64,000 nt of DNA. It comes from Clostridia bacterium (GTDB lineage Bacteria > Bacillota > Clostridia > UMGS1883). Below the pieces are notes generated by a model. The model saw only the letters and a program-made list of their open reading frames with translations, was not told the DNA's origin and did no database searches. Shown here piece after piece: positions 45,685 through 55,021 of this stretch. Location: assembly GCA_017411435.1 (NCBI GenBank), contig JAFQQD010000031.1, forward strand, positions 1-64,000, read 5' to 3'. Numbering within the stretch: the stretch's first letter is position 1; each line of letters opens with the position of its first letter. The translations under genes were made by a program, and so were the position numbers.

Positions 45685-48213
45685 TTAAAATCCTGACTGC
45701 TCTGTTCTGTTTATGATGTCATTCTGCAGTGAACGGGAAAGCGTAGTAAACAGCGCACTGTAGCCTGCAACACGAACTACAAGGTTTTTGTAGTTTTCAG
45801 GATTTTTCTGTGCATCGAGAAGTGTTTCGCGGCTTACTACATTAAACTGCATATGCATACCCTTCTGGTCGAAGAACGCACGGATAAGTGAAATAAATCC
45901 ACCTATTCCCGATGCCCCTTTAAGTGCAGAGGGATGGAATTTCATATTGAAAAGTGTTCCGTTTGATGCAATACCGTGGTCAAGCTTTGCAACAGAGTTT
46001 GCTGATGCGGTAGGACCGTTCATATCACTTCCTGCAACGGGAGATACACCGTCAGCAATAGGTGTGCCTGCAAGACGCGCATCAGGTGTTGCGCCGGTCT
46101 GAAGACCGAGCGGCACATTTGCCGATACGGGGTAAAGACCTGCATGATACTTACCTCCGCGCGGATTTTCGTACTTTTCAACGGGTTTTGTATATGTATA
46201 GGCAACCTCACGGCCTACAAAGTCAACTTCGTCAATGTCGTTACCGAATTTGGGAAGCTTTTTGATTTCTTCGTAAAGCGCCATATACTCTTTCTTCTTA
46301 TTTTCTTCTATATTATTATCTTTTACCTGAGTATAGATTTCTGCAATCTGTGCTTCCGAAACATCGTAACCCTTACTCTTTAATTCCTTTACAACCTCAA
46401 TCGTAAGATTTGTTGCATAAGCTTCTGTGTGAGGCATACCAAAGTTATTCTTAATTGCATCTGCATACTGTTCAAGAGTTACTGCCTTTGACTTATAGAC
46501 AAGCTCGTTTATTGCATAAAGGCCGTCAGCAACATTTGCAATACCAAAGCCCTGAGGACCGGTAAAGTTATATACTGCACCGCCTTCCTGAGCACTCTTT
46601 CCGTTTGCAATACAGTCGTCAAGCATTGCAGAAAGGAAGGGAAGCGGACAACGCTCCATATGCGCGGCATCAACCGCGTTATCAGCATTGACCATAAGCT
46701 TTATTGCGTAATCCATCTGCTTTTTATAAGCATCAAAGAGCTTTTCGTATGTGTCGAGTTCTGAAAGTGTGCCCGTCTTGGGTCCTACCTGCACTCCCCT
46801 GTCCATACCGTTTGAGAAAACAAGCTCCATAGGACGAAGCATATTGAAGAATGCTGCATCGTGCCAGCCGTCTGTCTTTCCGCCCTTTTGCGGTTCAACA
46901 CAGCCGATTATACAGTAGTCACGGGCATCTTCAAGCGCTACTCCTCTTGAAATAAGAGCAGGAATTATAATTTCATCGTTGTAATATGCCGGAAGACCTA
47001 TACCTGTTTTTGTAAGCTCTGCCGCCTTTACCATAAGCTCGTATGGAGTTCCGTTCCATACACGCATTGAAAGTGAAGGCTGGGGAAGATTAACATGCAT
47101 AGATGCACTGATACACATATATGTAAGGTCGTTTGTTGCATCAAGTCCGCTTGTATCCTGACCGCCTACAACGAGGTTCTGGAACATACTGTAGCCTGCA
47201 AAGCCCTCTGCTGAAAGAGCATCGCGGACTTTGTTAAGACTGTTGAGCTTAACCCATACACAGTCGATAAGCTCCTGTGCAAATTCGCGGGTTATTTTTC
47301 CGCTTTCGATATCCTTTATATAATAAGGATACATATACTGGTCAAAACGGCCTGGAGAAATAGAGTGGCCGCTTGATTCTGTCTGAATAAGAAGCTGAAT
47401 AAACCAGAAAGACTGACAAGCCTCGTGGAAGCTCTTCGCACCGTTTTCGGGAACATTGTTACAGATTTGGGAAATAGTAAGAAGCTCCTCGCGTCTTTTT
47501 GAATCGCTGCAGCTATCTGCCATTTTCTTCGCTTCGGCACTGTAGCGCTTTGCAAAAATTATCGCTGCCTCACAGCTTTCCATAACAGATGTAAGGAAAT
47601 TGTAGCGCTTTGCATAGTCCTGGTCATAGATATTGCACTTTTCTCTTTCAGCCTTGGCATATTCGTAGATACCCTTATAACCTATTTTAAGTACCTTTGC
47701 ATAGTCCACGCTTACATGACCGATACCGTTATAGAAATAATTACCTACTGTAAAGATATTGTGTTCAATAGCGGTAAGCGCTTCGGGTGCCATATAGCTT
47801 GTAGCAAGTTCGCTTGTAGTTCTTCCCTGCCAGTATTTATGTACCTGTGTAAGTTTAGCGGCAGTTTCTTCTGAAATATAGAAAGCATCCGCACTACGGG
47901 TCGCGATTGTGTCAAATTCCTTTTCAAGCCACTGGTTTGAAAATTCGGGGAATGTCTGACAACCGCGGCGTGCTACGCTGTTACAGCCAACTATAAGCTC
48001 GTCATCGCGGATTACAACCGGGAGTTTTTCTGCCATTGCACGAAACGCTCCGGATTTCCTGAGATATATAGACATACCTTCCGTATTCTTAAAGCTTTCA
48101 GTAATGATTTCGGCACGGGTAGATTCAATCGTAGGTGTGCCTGAATAAAGGTCATCTATAAGCTTCTGAATTCGGTCAGTTTTTTTAATTTCTTCAGTGT
48201 ATACCTTTTTCAT
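45685..48213 (-). CDS. Glycyl radical diol dehydratase (B12-independent), copy 2
   Basis: 842-residue glycyl radical enzyme, a close paralogue of the one at 17407. Gly817 lies in RVAGYSALF, Cys438 and Glu440 in GCVEP, His166 in YNGIGH, Ser284 in GHSIS, and Asp452 in GWHDAAFF. This is the residue set of 1,2-propanediol/glycerol dehydratases. The middle part (about 600-680) differs most from copy 1. No activase gene is adjacent, so it must be activated by the enzyme at 16607 or a distant one. GGGAGG precedes the ATG. Confidence 0.88.
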   Translation of the reverse strand: MKKVYTEEIKKTDRIQKLIDDLYSGTPTIESTRAEIITESFKNTEGMSIYLRKSGAFRAMAEKLPVVIRDDELIVGCNSVARRGCQTFPEFSNQWLEKEFDTIATRSADAFYISEETAAKLTQVHKYWQGRTTSELATSYMAPEALTAIEHNIFTVGNYFYNGIGHVSVDYAKVLKIGYKGIYEYAKAEREKCNIYDQDYAKRYNFLTSVMESCEAAIIFAKRYSAEAKKMADSCSDSKRREELLTISQICNNVPENGAKSFHEACQSFWFIQLLIQTESSGHSISPGRFDQYMYPYYIKDIESGKITREFAQELIDCVWVKLNSLNKVRDALSAEGFAGYSMFQNLVVGGQDTSGLDATNDLTYMCISASMHVNLPQPSLSMRVWNGTPYELMVKAAELTKTGIGLPAYYNDEIIIPALISRGVALEDARDYCIIGCVEPQKGGKTDGWHDAAFFNMLRPMELVFSNGMDRGVQVGPKTGTLSELDTYEKLFDAYKKQMDYAIKLMVNADNAVDAAHMERCPLPFLSAMLDDCIANGKSAQEGGAVYNFTGPQGFGIANVADGLYAINELVYKSKAVTLEQYADAIKNNFGMPHTEAYATNLTIEVVKELKSKGYDVSEAQIAEIYTQVKDNNIEENKKKEYMALYEEIKKLPKFGNDIDEVDFVGREVAYTYTKPVEKYENPRGGKYHAGLYPVSANVPLGLQTGATPDARLAGTPIADGVSPVAGSDMNGPTASANSVAKLDHGIASNGTLFNMKFHPSALKGASGIGGFISLIRAFFDQKGMHMQFNVVSRETLLDAQKNPENYKNLVVRVAGYSALFTTLSRSLQNDIINRTEQSGF

Positions 48214-48240
48214 ACCTAAACCTCCCAGTTTGTTAATTAC

Positions 48241-48269
48241 ATCTTACAGTATACTTATGTGAAAGTCAA
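48241..48269 (-). promoter_or_regulatory. Promoter of the satellite BMC operon
   Basis: Minus-strand TTGACT and TAAGAT with a 17-base spacer, ending about 30 bases before the dehydratase start. Confidence 0.75.
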
Positions 48270-48339
48270 GGATTTTCAAAGAAAAAATAACAAAAACACA
48301 GATTTTTTTATGAAATTCCCTCACAAATACAAGCCAAAT

Positions 48340-48369
48340 TGTTGGTTTTTGTGTTTTTGTGTGCTTTTT
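48340..48369. promoter_or_regulatory. BMC operator C: three 10-bp direct repeats
   Basis: Plus-strand TGTTGGTTTT, TGTGTTTTTG, TGTGCTTTTT in direct contact, the same motif and period as operators A and B, here about 70 bases upstream of the -35 box. A further TGTGTTTTTG on the minus strand lies nearer the promoter (48289-48298). Confidence 0.6.
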
Positions 48370-48370
48370 T

Positions 48371-48456
48371 TACAAAAAAGAAGCGTGCCTCTTCACACAT
48401 TTCGTGTCCCTGCTAAACAATGTTACTCGCGATAAAAACACGCAAATTCCTATACA
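48371..48456 (-). repeat. Composite terminator-linked element, copy 3
   Basis: Third copy: on the minus strand TATAGGAATTTGCGTG, then ATCGCGAGTAACATTG, ending in an imperfect GAAG/CTTC hairpin with a TTTTTT run. It lacks about 11 bases in the middle relative to copies 1 and 2. It directly follows the ABC permease terminator in the same orientation. Confidence 0.75.
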
Positions 48457-48458
48457 GC

Positions 48459-48496
48459 AAAAACCACCTCCAACCAATTAGGTTGGAGGTGGTTTG
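48459..48496 (-). terminator. Terminator after the ABC permease gene
   Basis: Perfect ACCACCTCCAACC/GGTTGGAGGTGGT hairpin followed by TTTTTG on the minus strand. Confidence 0.9.
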
Positions 48497-48497
48497 A

Positions 48498-50540
48498 TTA
48501 ATTCAGCTTGTCAAGACTTTTTTCAGGAAAAAGATTTTTTATTTCTTCACGCGAAATTGTTGTAAGGACTGTGTAATCTTTTTCCTGCCCGCTATAAACG
48601 AGATATACGGTGTATCTGTCTTTTTCTTTCACATAGCGGCGCTGTGCGTAGTTGCAAAAATCAACTATTTTTGAAACATCTTCTGAGTTCTCGAGTTTTA
48701 TGAAAGCCTCTTTCTCTTTGATATCATCAACAAGTCTTCCCTCTTCATCAAAAAATGGCAGGTTGCTCCAGTCACGCGCGATATACATTGTTCCTTCGTT
48801 CTTTAATGCTACGCCTTCCCAGTATCCGTTGTCACGAAGCCATTTGATTGTGTTTTTGTAGTTTGCGTTGATATTTATGTATTCGTATTTTGTGCGATAA
48901 CCTTCCGGTGACTGCGGAGATGTAATAACAGCATATACCCCTTCCGTATCATCCTCTGCGGGAATATAGTTAATCTCGATTCCAAAAGTTCTGCTTCCCG
49001 AATTAATTTGGTTGTAGCTGAGTACGCTTACATCTTTTTTGATGCAGTCTATAAGTTCCCGCATTTTTTCTTTATCATCAACAGGATAGTCGTTTTCTAT
49101 CCTTACCATGTAGACCTCTTGCATAGGAGTAAATATTTCTTCCTGCATTTTCTTATATTCCGTGGATTCATAGAGGCTGTTCATAATTTCGTGCAGGGTA
49201 TCCTCGTCTATGGGATAAACACGGTTAATTTCTTTTCCGTTCCTGAGAGAGTATTCGATATGTATTCTCGTTTTGTACTCGCGTTTTGAAAGAATTTCTT
49301 TTTCTTTAAGCATTGAGCTATGCACAGCGATTGCCTTTGCTATAATTTCATCATCTTTACTTATCGGTTTTCTTTCCCGATAGTATTCATATATAGCTAC
49401 AGACTCTACCTTCTCACTTCGCGGAACATTGGTTTCAAATCCAAAGAAGTTTGTAAACGCAAACACACACAGTATGCCCGAAAATGCTACAAGAAAGCCG
49501 ATGTAACCTTTGTAGGATTTCCATACGCGAAGCGTCTTCTTAAGAAGCATTTCAGCACCAAAATAGATAACTGCGCTTACTACAAAAACCGTAATCCATA
49601 GTGAAACAGGATTTTCGTATATGGAATATGCCAATATTGCAAAAGTACTTATTGCACCGACAAAAGTCACAAGATACCTGAAAATAATATTAAGACAGTT
49701 GAAGCCCGCAACATCTTCGGCAGTTTCCATTCTGCGTTTTTTGTAGAGGATTCCCGAAAGAAGATACAAAGCCATTGCGATGACACAGAAAATAACTATG
49801 TCCTTTATATATCCGGTAACAACCTCTGCTTTTGCATATCCCCATCCTGTCATAATAGAGGGAATCCTTGTTATAAAGGAGTTATTAAAGACTTTGTCTA
49901 TCAATGCTCCTTCCCCCGGAAAGCCATAAAGGAAAATTTCGCAAACCATAGCAAATGCCGCAGATATTATAAGCGCTATGGTATGGAAAAGTATATTGAG
50001 TCCTATCATTGCAAAGCTGTTGCCCGTTATTGCCGATACAAAACATACTGCAGAAAACATTGTAAAAAGAGCAAAAAGATTAAGAAGCATCCATACTATG
50101 CAGTCGCCCACTGTAAAATGGAGCGAGAATGTAGTAACAGACATTATCGCAAGAACTACGGCATTAAGTATTACAGGAGCTGCCATAAGGGTGAGTGCGG
50201 CAAGAACCGATGAAATGTAGTTTGCCTCTCTCTTAACCGGCAGGCTATGCACGAAAATGCTTGTCTTCTTGGAATGAATAAATCGAAAAATGAGAAGTCC
50301 CACAATAGTAGGCGCCACCACACTCATAAGCATGGGGAATATCATGTAATCCGTTGAAAGAATCGTTGACTCTCCTCTTGCTGACCAGTAGGTATTGACA
50401 TAATTCGGGTCTTCATTTAAGAGAATCATCATTCCCGTTGTAACGAAGAGCATTACAAAATAGAGAACACTTCCCCAGAGAAATCTTCTGAGAGTTGCTT
50501 TATATATTCCCTTATTAAATAATGATGTTTTTGAAGTCAT
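48498..50540 (-). CDS. ABC transporter permease (YtrC/D-like, with extracytoplasmic domain)
   Basis: 680-residue membrane protein. The N-terminal part (about 1-375) has roughly eleven predicted helices; a large soluble C-terminal part (about 390-680) carries many charged residues. The gene overlaps the ATPase by 26 bases, as in other GntR(YtrA)-ATPase-permease operons that respond to cell-wall stress or antibiotics. AGGAGG precedes the ATG. The exported substrate is unknown. Confidence 0.75.
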   Translation of the reverse strand: MTSKTSLFNKGIYKATLRRFLWGSVLYFVMLFVTTGMMILLNEDPNYVNTYWSARGESTILSTDYMIFPMLMSVVAPTIVGLLIFRFIHSKKTSIFVHSLPVKREANYISSVLAALTLMAAPVILNAVVLAIMSVTTFSLHFTVGDCIVWMLLNLFALFTMFSAVCFVSAITGNSFAMIGLNILFHTIALIISAAFAMVCEIFLYGFPGEGALIDKVFNNSFITRIPSIMTGWGYAKAEVVTGYIKDIVIFCVIAMALYLLSGILYKKRRMETAEDVAGFNCLNIIFRYLVTFVGAISTFAILAYSIYENPVSLWITVFVVSAVIYFGAEMLLKKTLRVWKSYKGYIGFLVAFSGILCVFAFTNFFGFETNVPRSEKVESVAIYEYYRERKPISKDDEIIAKAIAVHSSMLKEKEILSKREYKTRIHIEYSLRNGKEINRVYPIDEDTLHEIMNSLYESTEYKKMQEEIFTPMQEVYMVRIENDYPVDDKEKMRELIDCIKKDVSVLSYNQINSGSRTFGIEINYIPAEDDTEGVYAVITSPQSPEGYRTKYEYININANYKNTIKWLRDNGYWEGVALKNEGTMYIARDWSNLPFFDEEGRLVDDIKEKEAFIKLENSEDVSKIVDFCNYAQRRYVKEKDRYTVYLVYSGQEKDYTVLTTISREEIKNLFPEKSLDKLN

Positions 50541-51414
50541 ATCCCAAACCTCCTAACTCATATATGAAGACTTCCTCAAGAGTAAGGCTTACTCTTTCGC
50601 ATAAAACGGGCGAAATTGTACTGAGCATTTCCTGTGTTTTTTCTGCTTCTCCGCGCATAATCACGCTGTAGACTGAGCCTGTATTTGAAATGTGGAGCAC
50701 ATTTTCGTTTTCAGAAAGCCTATTCGCAGTCACATCGTCAAGCACAAGCTGATATTTGTGCACGCTTCCTTTAAGGTCATCAAGCGGTTTTTGGGTTATC
50801 ATCCTTCCCTGATGGATAATTCCAACCCAATCGCAGATATCTTCAAGCTCACGAAGGTTGTGCGAGGAAACAAGAACTGTCATTTCACGGTCATTCACAT
50901 CTGCTATGACAAGATTTAATATCTGCTTGCGCATAACGGGGTCAAGTCCGTCAAGCGGCTCGTCAAGTATTAAAACATCAGGCATAGCTGAAAGGACAAG
51001 TGCAAATGCAACCTGCTTTTTCATACCCTTGGAAAGTTTTCTTATCTGTCTTTTTTCGTCAATTTTAAGTAAGTCTCTTATTACCTCGTAACGCTCGGTT
51101 GAAAACCGGGGATAAATATCGCGGTAAAAATGCATCATCTGTTTTATTGTATATGTAGAAAAGTAAAACCAGTCGTCTGCAATACTTAATACTTTCTCCT
51201 TTATCTTTTCATTTTCATAAACGCTCTCTCCGGCAATTTCGATTTCGCCACTATATGGGCTTAAAACCCCGTTTATATGATTTATTATAGTAGTCTTTCC
51301 TGCTCCGTTCGGGCCTACAAGTCCATATATGGTGCCTTTTTTCACATTGAGTGAAAAATCGTCAAGCACCTTAAAGTCATCAAAATACTTTGTAACATTC
51401 TTTACCTTTATCAT
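50515..51414 (-). CDS. ABC transporter ATP-binding protein
   Basis: 299-residue ATPase with Walker A GPNGAGKTTI (near residue 35), signature LSKGMKKQ (near 130), Walker B VLILDEPLDGLDP (near 150) and the H-loop SSHNLRELED. A C-terminal extension of about 80 residues follows, as in CcmA/YtrB-type exporters. It energises the adjacent permease. GGAGG precedes the ATG, which overlaps the GntR stop by one base. Confidence 0.93.
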   Translation of the reverse strand: MIKVKNVTKYFDDFKVLDDFSLNVKKGTIYGLVGPNGAGKTTIINHINGVLSPYSGEIEIAGESVYENEKIKEKVLSIADDWFYFSTYTIKQMMHFYRDIYPRFSTERYEVIRDLLKIDEKRQIRKLSKGMKKQVAFALVLSAMPDVLILDEPLDGLDPVMRKQILNLVIADVNDREMTVLVSSHNLRELEDICDWVGIIHQGRMITQKPLDDLKGSVHKYQLVLDDVTANRLSENENVLHISNTGSVYSVIMRGEAEKTQEMLSTISPVLCERVSLTLEEVFIYELGGLGYDFKNIII

Positions 51415-51791
51415 TACTTTTCCTCCTTTTCTGAATAGATTTTATCCAAAAGCTCTTGTATTTTGCTTTTTTCCTCGCCCAGAAACATAAGCTCCTGCAG
51501 AGTTTTTCCGAGCACCTCATAAAGCGACTGTGTCCCCTGCGCGCGCCTTACATCCTTTGCGGCGGCAACGAAGTTGCCTTTACCCTTGACACTGTATATG
51601 TAGCCGTCTGTTTCAAGCTGCTTATATGCCTTTTGCACCGTGTTGGGATTTACCGTAAGACTTATAGAAAGCTCGCGCACAGACGGAAGCTGCGAATCAG
51701 GTGTCATTATTCCTTTTACAATCAGGTCGCGGAAACCGCTTTCTATCTGCTCGTGCACGGTTCTGGAATCTCTGTAGTCTATGTTTATCAT
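51414..51791 (-). CDS. GntR-family regulator, YtrA type
   Basis: 125-residue YtrA-type repressor: an N-terminal winged helix (HEQIESGFRDLIVKGIM, LPSVRELSISLTVNPNTVQ) and a short helical C-terminus for dimerisation, without a large sensor domain. An in-frame ATG at 51866 lies within the promoter; ATG 51791 follows GGAGGTG and is the start. It probably represses its own ABC operon through the palindrome at 51815. Confidence 0.9.
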   Translation of the reverse strand: MINIDYRDSRTVHEQIESGFRDLIVKGIMTPDSQLPSVRELSISLTVNPNTVQKAYKQLETDGYIYSVKGKGNFVAAAKDVRRAQGTQSLYEVLGKTLQELMFLGEEKSKIQELLDKIYSEKEEK

Positions 51792-51814
51792 TTTTTCACC
51801 TCCGCTTTTCAACT

Positions 51815-51833
51815 GTACTATGTGTTCTAGTAC
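51815..51833. promoter_or_regulatory. YtrA operator palindrome
   Basis: GTACTA-TGTGTTC-TAGTAC, the classical spaced palindrome of YtrA-type GntR proteins. It lies immediately downstream of the -10 box of the GntR promoter. Confidence 0.8.
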
Positions 51834-51837
51834 GGTT

Positions 51838-51866
51838 AGTATATCATCTTGTTTTCCCGTTGTCAA
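51838..51866 (-). promoter_or_regulatory. Promoter of the GntR/ABC operon
   Basis: Minus-strand TTGACA and TATACT with a 17-base spacer. The operator covers its transcription start region. Confidence 0.8.
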
Positions 51867-51892
51867 TATATAAAATAAAAATTTTCAAGATG

Positions 51893-51921
51893 TTGACAAA
51901 TCAACAAGTTTTTAGTAGAAT
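51893..51921 (+). promoter_or_regulatory. Promoter of the marR/ADH/ALDH operon
   Basis: TTGACA and TAGAAT with a 17-base spacer. The -35 region lies inside an ATGTTGA...TCAACA dyad. Confidence 0.8.
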
Positions 51922-51947
51922 AGAGATGTTGAATTTTCAACATCTCT
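51922..51947. promoter_or_regulatory. MarR operator palindrome
   Basis: Perfect dyad AGAGATGTTGAA/TTCAACATCTCT (overlapping centre) starting right after the -10 box. A second, weaker ATGTTGA...TCAACA dyad covers the -35 box. This fits autorepression by the MarR protein. Confidence 0.7.
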
Positions 51948-51965
51948 ATTATGGGAGGTTTTTAT

Positions 51966-52430
51966 ATGATGGAAAAGTTTGAAGTAGGCAGATTTGAGGT
52001 TTTTACACTTGCCCTTTCAGAGATAATGTCCAATTGGAATAAAATCGCAACGGAAGAGCTGAAGCCTTACGGGCTCAAGGGCGGTTATGTAGTTTATCTT
52101 ATCGCACTTTTCAAAGCACCTCACGGACTTACTGCCGCCAATCTTTCACAGATGTGTAACCGCGACAAAGCAGAGGTTTCAAGAGCGGTAAAGGCACTCG
52201 AATTAAAAGAATTTGTCATAAGAACAAATACAACCTCTACAGGGTACAGGGCAAGTATCTCTCTTACCCAAAAAGGACGCGAGGTTACACACTCTCTGCG
52301 CGAGAGAGTAAAACTTGTTGTTGAAAAAGGCGGCGAAGGGCTTAGTGATAGCGAAAGAGACATCTTCTATAATTCGCTTGAAATCATTTCGAAAAATCTT
52401 AAAGTAATAAGTGAGGAGGGCCTTGAATGA
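51966..52430 (+). CDS. MarR-family regulator
   Basis: 154-residue winged-helix regulator: helix-turn-helix around GLTAANLSQMCNRDKAEVSR and a wing with TTSTGYRASISLTQKGREV. The first ATG in frame (51951) overlaps the GGGAGG ribosome binding site, so the start is at 51966 or 51969. It overlaps the alcohol dehydrogenase gene by four bases (ATGA) and probably represses this operon until a ligand, perhaps an aldehyde or alcohol, is present. Confidence 0.88.
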   Translation: MMEKFEVGRFEVFTLALSEIMSNWNKIATEELKPYGLKGGYVVYLIALFKAPHGLTAANLSQMCNRDKAEVSRAVKALELKEFVIRTNTTSTGYRASISLTQKGREVTHSLRERVKLVVEKGGEGLSDSERDIFYNSLEIISKNLKVISEEGLE

Positions 52431-53626
52431 ATATAGGAAAGAAAATGTTCTGCAGGGTTTATCAGTGGGTGTTTCATGCGGCACTTCCCGTTCTCCCCTA
52501 CAGAGAACCTAAGATATTAAAAAGCACGGATGAAATTGCGCTTGAAATAAAAAAGCTCGGTCTTAACAGTGCAATGGTTATAACAGACGAATTTCTAAAA
52601 AAATCAGGGGCGACCGAAAGCCTTGAACTGTCACTTTTTTCAAAGGCAATCAAGACAGTTGTCTATGATAAAACAAGACCTAATCCCACAACAGACAATG
52701 TTGATGAGGCGATGAAGATTTATTTTAAGGAAAAACTTGAGTGCCTTATCGCATTTGGCGGAGGCAGTGCAATGGACTGCGCAAAGGCAGTCGGTGCAAG
52801 AGCAAGCTATAAAGGACGAAGTCTTGACCGACTCCGTGGCGATTTAAGAATCTGGAGAAAACTCCCTCCGCTTTTCGCAGTTCCTACAACGGCGGGAACA
52901 GGCAGCGAGGTTACTCTCACCGCAGTTATAACCGATGCAGTTAAAAAGCATAAATACACGATGAATTCGTTTCCGCTTATTCCGCGCTATGCAGTTCTGG
53001 ACGCGAAAAACACTTACACGCTTCCCCCACATCTTACTGCGACAACAGGCATGGATGCATTAACCCACGCAGTTGAAGCCTATATAGGAAGGTCTACAAG
53101 CCGCGAAACAAGGCGCCTTTCGGAAGAAGCGGTAAAACTTGTTTTTGAAAATATTGAAACAGCATATAACGAGCCTGAAAATCACACTGCGCGTACAAAT
53201 ATGCTCCACGCCGCATACAAGGCTGGTATTGCATTTTCAAAGTCATATGTGGGATATATTCACGCAGTAGCTCACTCTCTGGGCGGACAGTACAACATCC
53301 CGCACGGACTTGCAAACTCGGCGCTTCTTCCCATTGTCCTTGAAATATATGGTGAAAAGGTTTATAAAAAGCTTTACCGCCTTGCGCTCTTTTCAAATGT
53401 TGCGACAGAGAATGACAGCGTTGAAGCAGGTGCAAAGAAGTTTATTGCAAAAATAAAAGAGCTCAATAAAAATATGAATATCCCCGAAAAACTTGACGGT
53501 ATTAAAAAGGAAGATATTCCCATTATGGCAAAGCACGCAGATAAAGAGGGAAATCCCCTCTACCCTGTTCCTGTGCTTATGGACAGAAAAGAACTTGAAA
53601 AAATTTATTACGAGGTAGCACAATGA
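52427..53626 (+). CDS. Iron-containing alcohol dehydrogenase
   Basis: 399-residue group III alcohol dehydrogenase. It has the NAD-binding segment AFGGGSAMDCAKAVG (near residue 109), TTAGTGSEVT (near 153), and metal histidines in GMDALTHAVEAY, HAVAHSLGG and YNIPHGLAN. It has no encapsulation helix, so it acts in the cytoplasm. Translationally coupled to marR and the aldehyde dehydrogenase. Probably reduces or oxidises medium to long-chain alcohol/aldehyde, but the substrate is not readable. Confidence 0.88.
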   Translation: MNIGKKMFCRVYQWVFHAALPVLPYREPKILKSTDEIALEIKKLGLNSAMVITDEFLKKSGATESLELSLFSKAIKTVVYDKTRPNPTTDNVDEAMKIYFKEKLECLIAFGGGSAMDCAKAVGARASYKGRSLDRLRGDLRIWRKLPPLFAVPTTAGTGSEVTLTAVITDAVKKHKYTMNSFPLIPRYAVLDAKNTYTLPPHLTATTGMDALTHAVEAYIGRSTSRETRRLSEEAVKLVFENIETAYNEPENHTARTNMLHAAYKAGIAFSKSYVGYIHAVAHSLGGQYNIPHGLANSALLPIVLEIYGEKVYKKLYRLALFSNVATENDSVEAGAKKFIAKIKELNKNMNIPEKLDGIKKEDIPIMAKHADKEGNPLYPVPVLMDRKELEKIYYEVAQ

Positions 53627-54996
53627 AGATTGATGAAATACTTGTAAAACAACGAGGGTTTTTCGCATCGGGCAAAACTCTCGATATAAAATTCCGCAAA
53701 GAAATGCTCAGAAAACTTTATAATGCAGTAAAGAAATATGAAAGCGAAATTAATTCTGCGCTCAAAAGTGACCTTGGAAAAAGCGATTTTGAGGGGTTTA
53801 TGTGCGAGGTCGGTTTATCGCTTACCGAGATAAGCTATATGATAAAGCATGTGGGACGCTTTTCAAAAAGGAAAATCGTTTATACTCCTATTCCGCAGTT
53901 TGTATCAGTAAGTTTCAAAAAACCCTCTCCTTACGGAAATGTGCTTATTATGAGCCCGTGGAACTATCCATTTCTCCTCACAATTGAGCCTCTTGCAGAT
54001 GCGATTGCCGCAGGTAATACGGCGATTGTAAAGCCAAGCGCATATTCACCTGAAACGAGCAAAGTTATACACAAAATCCTGACAGAAATTTTTCCTGCCG
54101 AATTTGTAGCGGTTGTAACCGGAGGGCGAGCCGAAAACGCCGAGCTTCTTGACAAAAAATTCGACCTTGTATTTTTCACAGGAAGCCAGAATGTCGGCAA
54201 AGAAGTTTTAAGACGCTGCAGCGAGCATCTTACTCCGGCAGTGCTCGAGCTTGGCGGAAAAAGTCCTTGTATCGTAGATTCTTCTGCAAAAATTAAACTT
54301 GCAGCAAAAAGAATTGTTTTCGGGAAATACTTAAACTGCGGTCAGACCTGTGTTGCGCCTGACTACATCCTTTGCCAGAAAAATGTTAAGGATACACTTG
54401 TAAAAGAAATTATATCAGAGATTAAAAAGCAGTACGGAGAAAAGCCTCTTTCCAATAAAGATTACGGAAAAATTGTAAACGAAAAGCATTTTGAAAGACT
54501 TCTTTCGCTTATAAATAAAGATAAGGTTGTTATCGGTGGTGGCTGTGACAGGGACACTCTTCAGATAGAGCCTACCGTTATGGACAATGTAACATTTGAC
54601 GATGCCGTCATGGGCGAGGAAATTTTCGGACCCATTCTTCCGATTATTACATATGACAAGTTTGAGGATGTTTTTGAAATCTTAAAAGGCAGAGAAAAGC
54701 CTCTTGCTCTTTATATATTCTCGCAAAATAAAAAGCGCATTGACAGCGTTTTAGAAAGAATTTCATTCGGCGGCGGATGTGTAAACGATGTTGTAATCCA
54801 CCTTGCAACAAGCGAGATGGGATTTGGCGGTGTCGGAGAAAGCGGTATGGGTTCATATCACGGAAAGTGCGGCTTCGATGCGTTTTCACACACTAAGAGC
54901 ATCGTTGATAAGAAAACTTTCATGGACCTGCCGATGAGATATCAGCCATACAACAGAAGTATTTACGGAAAACTTCTTAAAATGTTTTTGAAATAG
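53623..54996 (+). CDS. NAD(P)-dependent aldehyde dehydrogenase
   Basis: 457-residue class 3-type aldehyde dehydrogenase. It shows MSPWNYPFLLTIEPL (near residue 110), the glutamate in LELGGKSPCIVD and the catalytic cysteine in LNCGQTCVAPDYIL (near residue 243). The length and hydrophobic C-terminus (KLLKMFLK) suit a fatty aldehyde dehydrogenase. It overlaps the ADH stop by four bases and probably oxidises the ADH product to the acid. No encapsulation signal. Confidence 0.9.
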   Translation: MKIDEILVKQRGFFASGKTLDIKFRKEMLRKLYNAVKKYESEINSALKSDLGKSDFEGFMCEVGLSLTEISYMIKHVGRFSKRKIVYTPIPQFVSVSFKKPSPYGNVLIMSPWNYPFLLTIEPLADAIAAGNTAIVKPSAYSPETSKVIHKILTEIFPAEFVAVVTGGRAENAELLDKKFDLVFFTGSQNVGKEVLRRCSEHLTPAVLELGGKSPCIVDSSAKIKLAAKRIVFGKYLNCGQTCVAPDYILCQKNVKDTLVKEIISEIKKQYGEKPLSNKDYGKIVNEKHFERLLSLINKDKVVIGGGCDRDTLQIEPTVMDNVTFDDAVMGEEIFGPILPIITYDKFEDVFEILKGREKPLALYIFSQNKKRIDSVLERISFGGGCVNDVVIHLATSEMGFGGVGESGMGSYHGKCGFDAFSHTKSIVDKKTFMDLPMRYQPYNRSIYGKLLKMFLK

Positions 54997-55021
54997 GAAA
55001 AGAGGATGACAAATCATCCTC

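Noticed and set aside
52427-54996. Fe-ADH and ALDH as BMC cargo (PduQ-like)
   Set aside because: No N- or C-terminal encapsulation helix; they are coupled to a MarR regulator with its own operator and no BMC operator.
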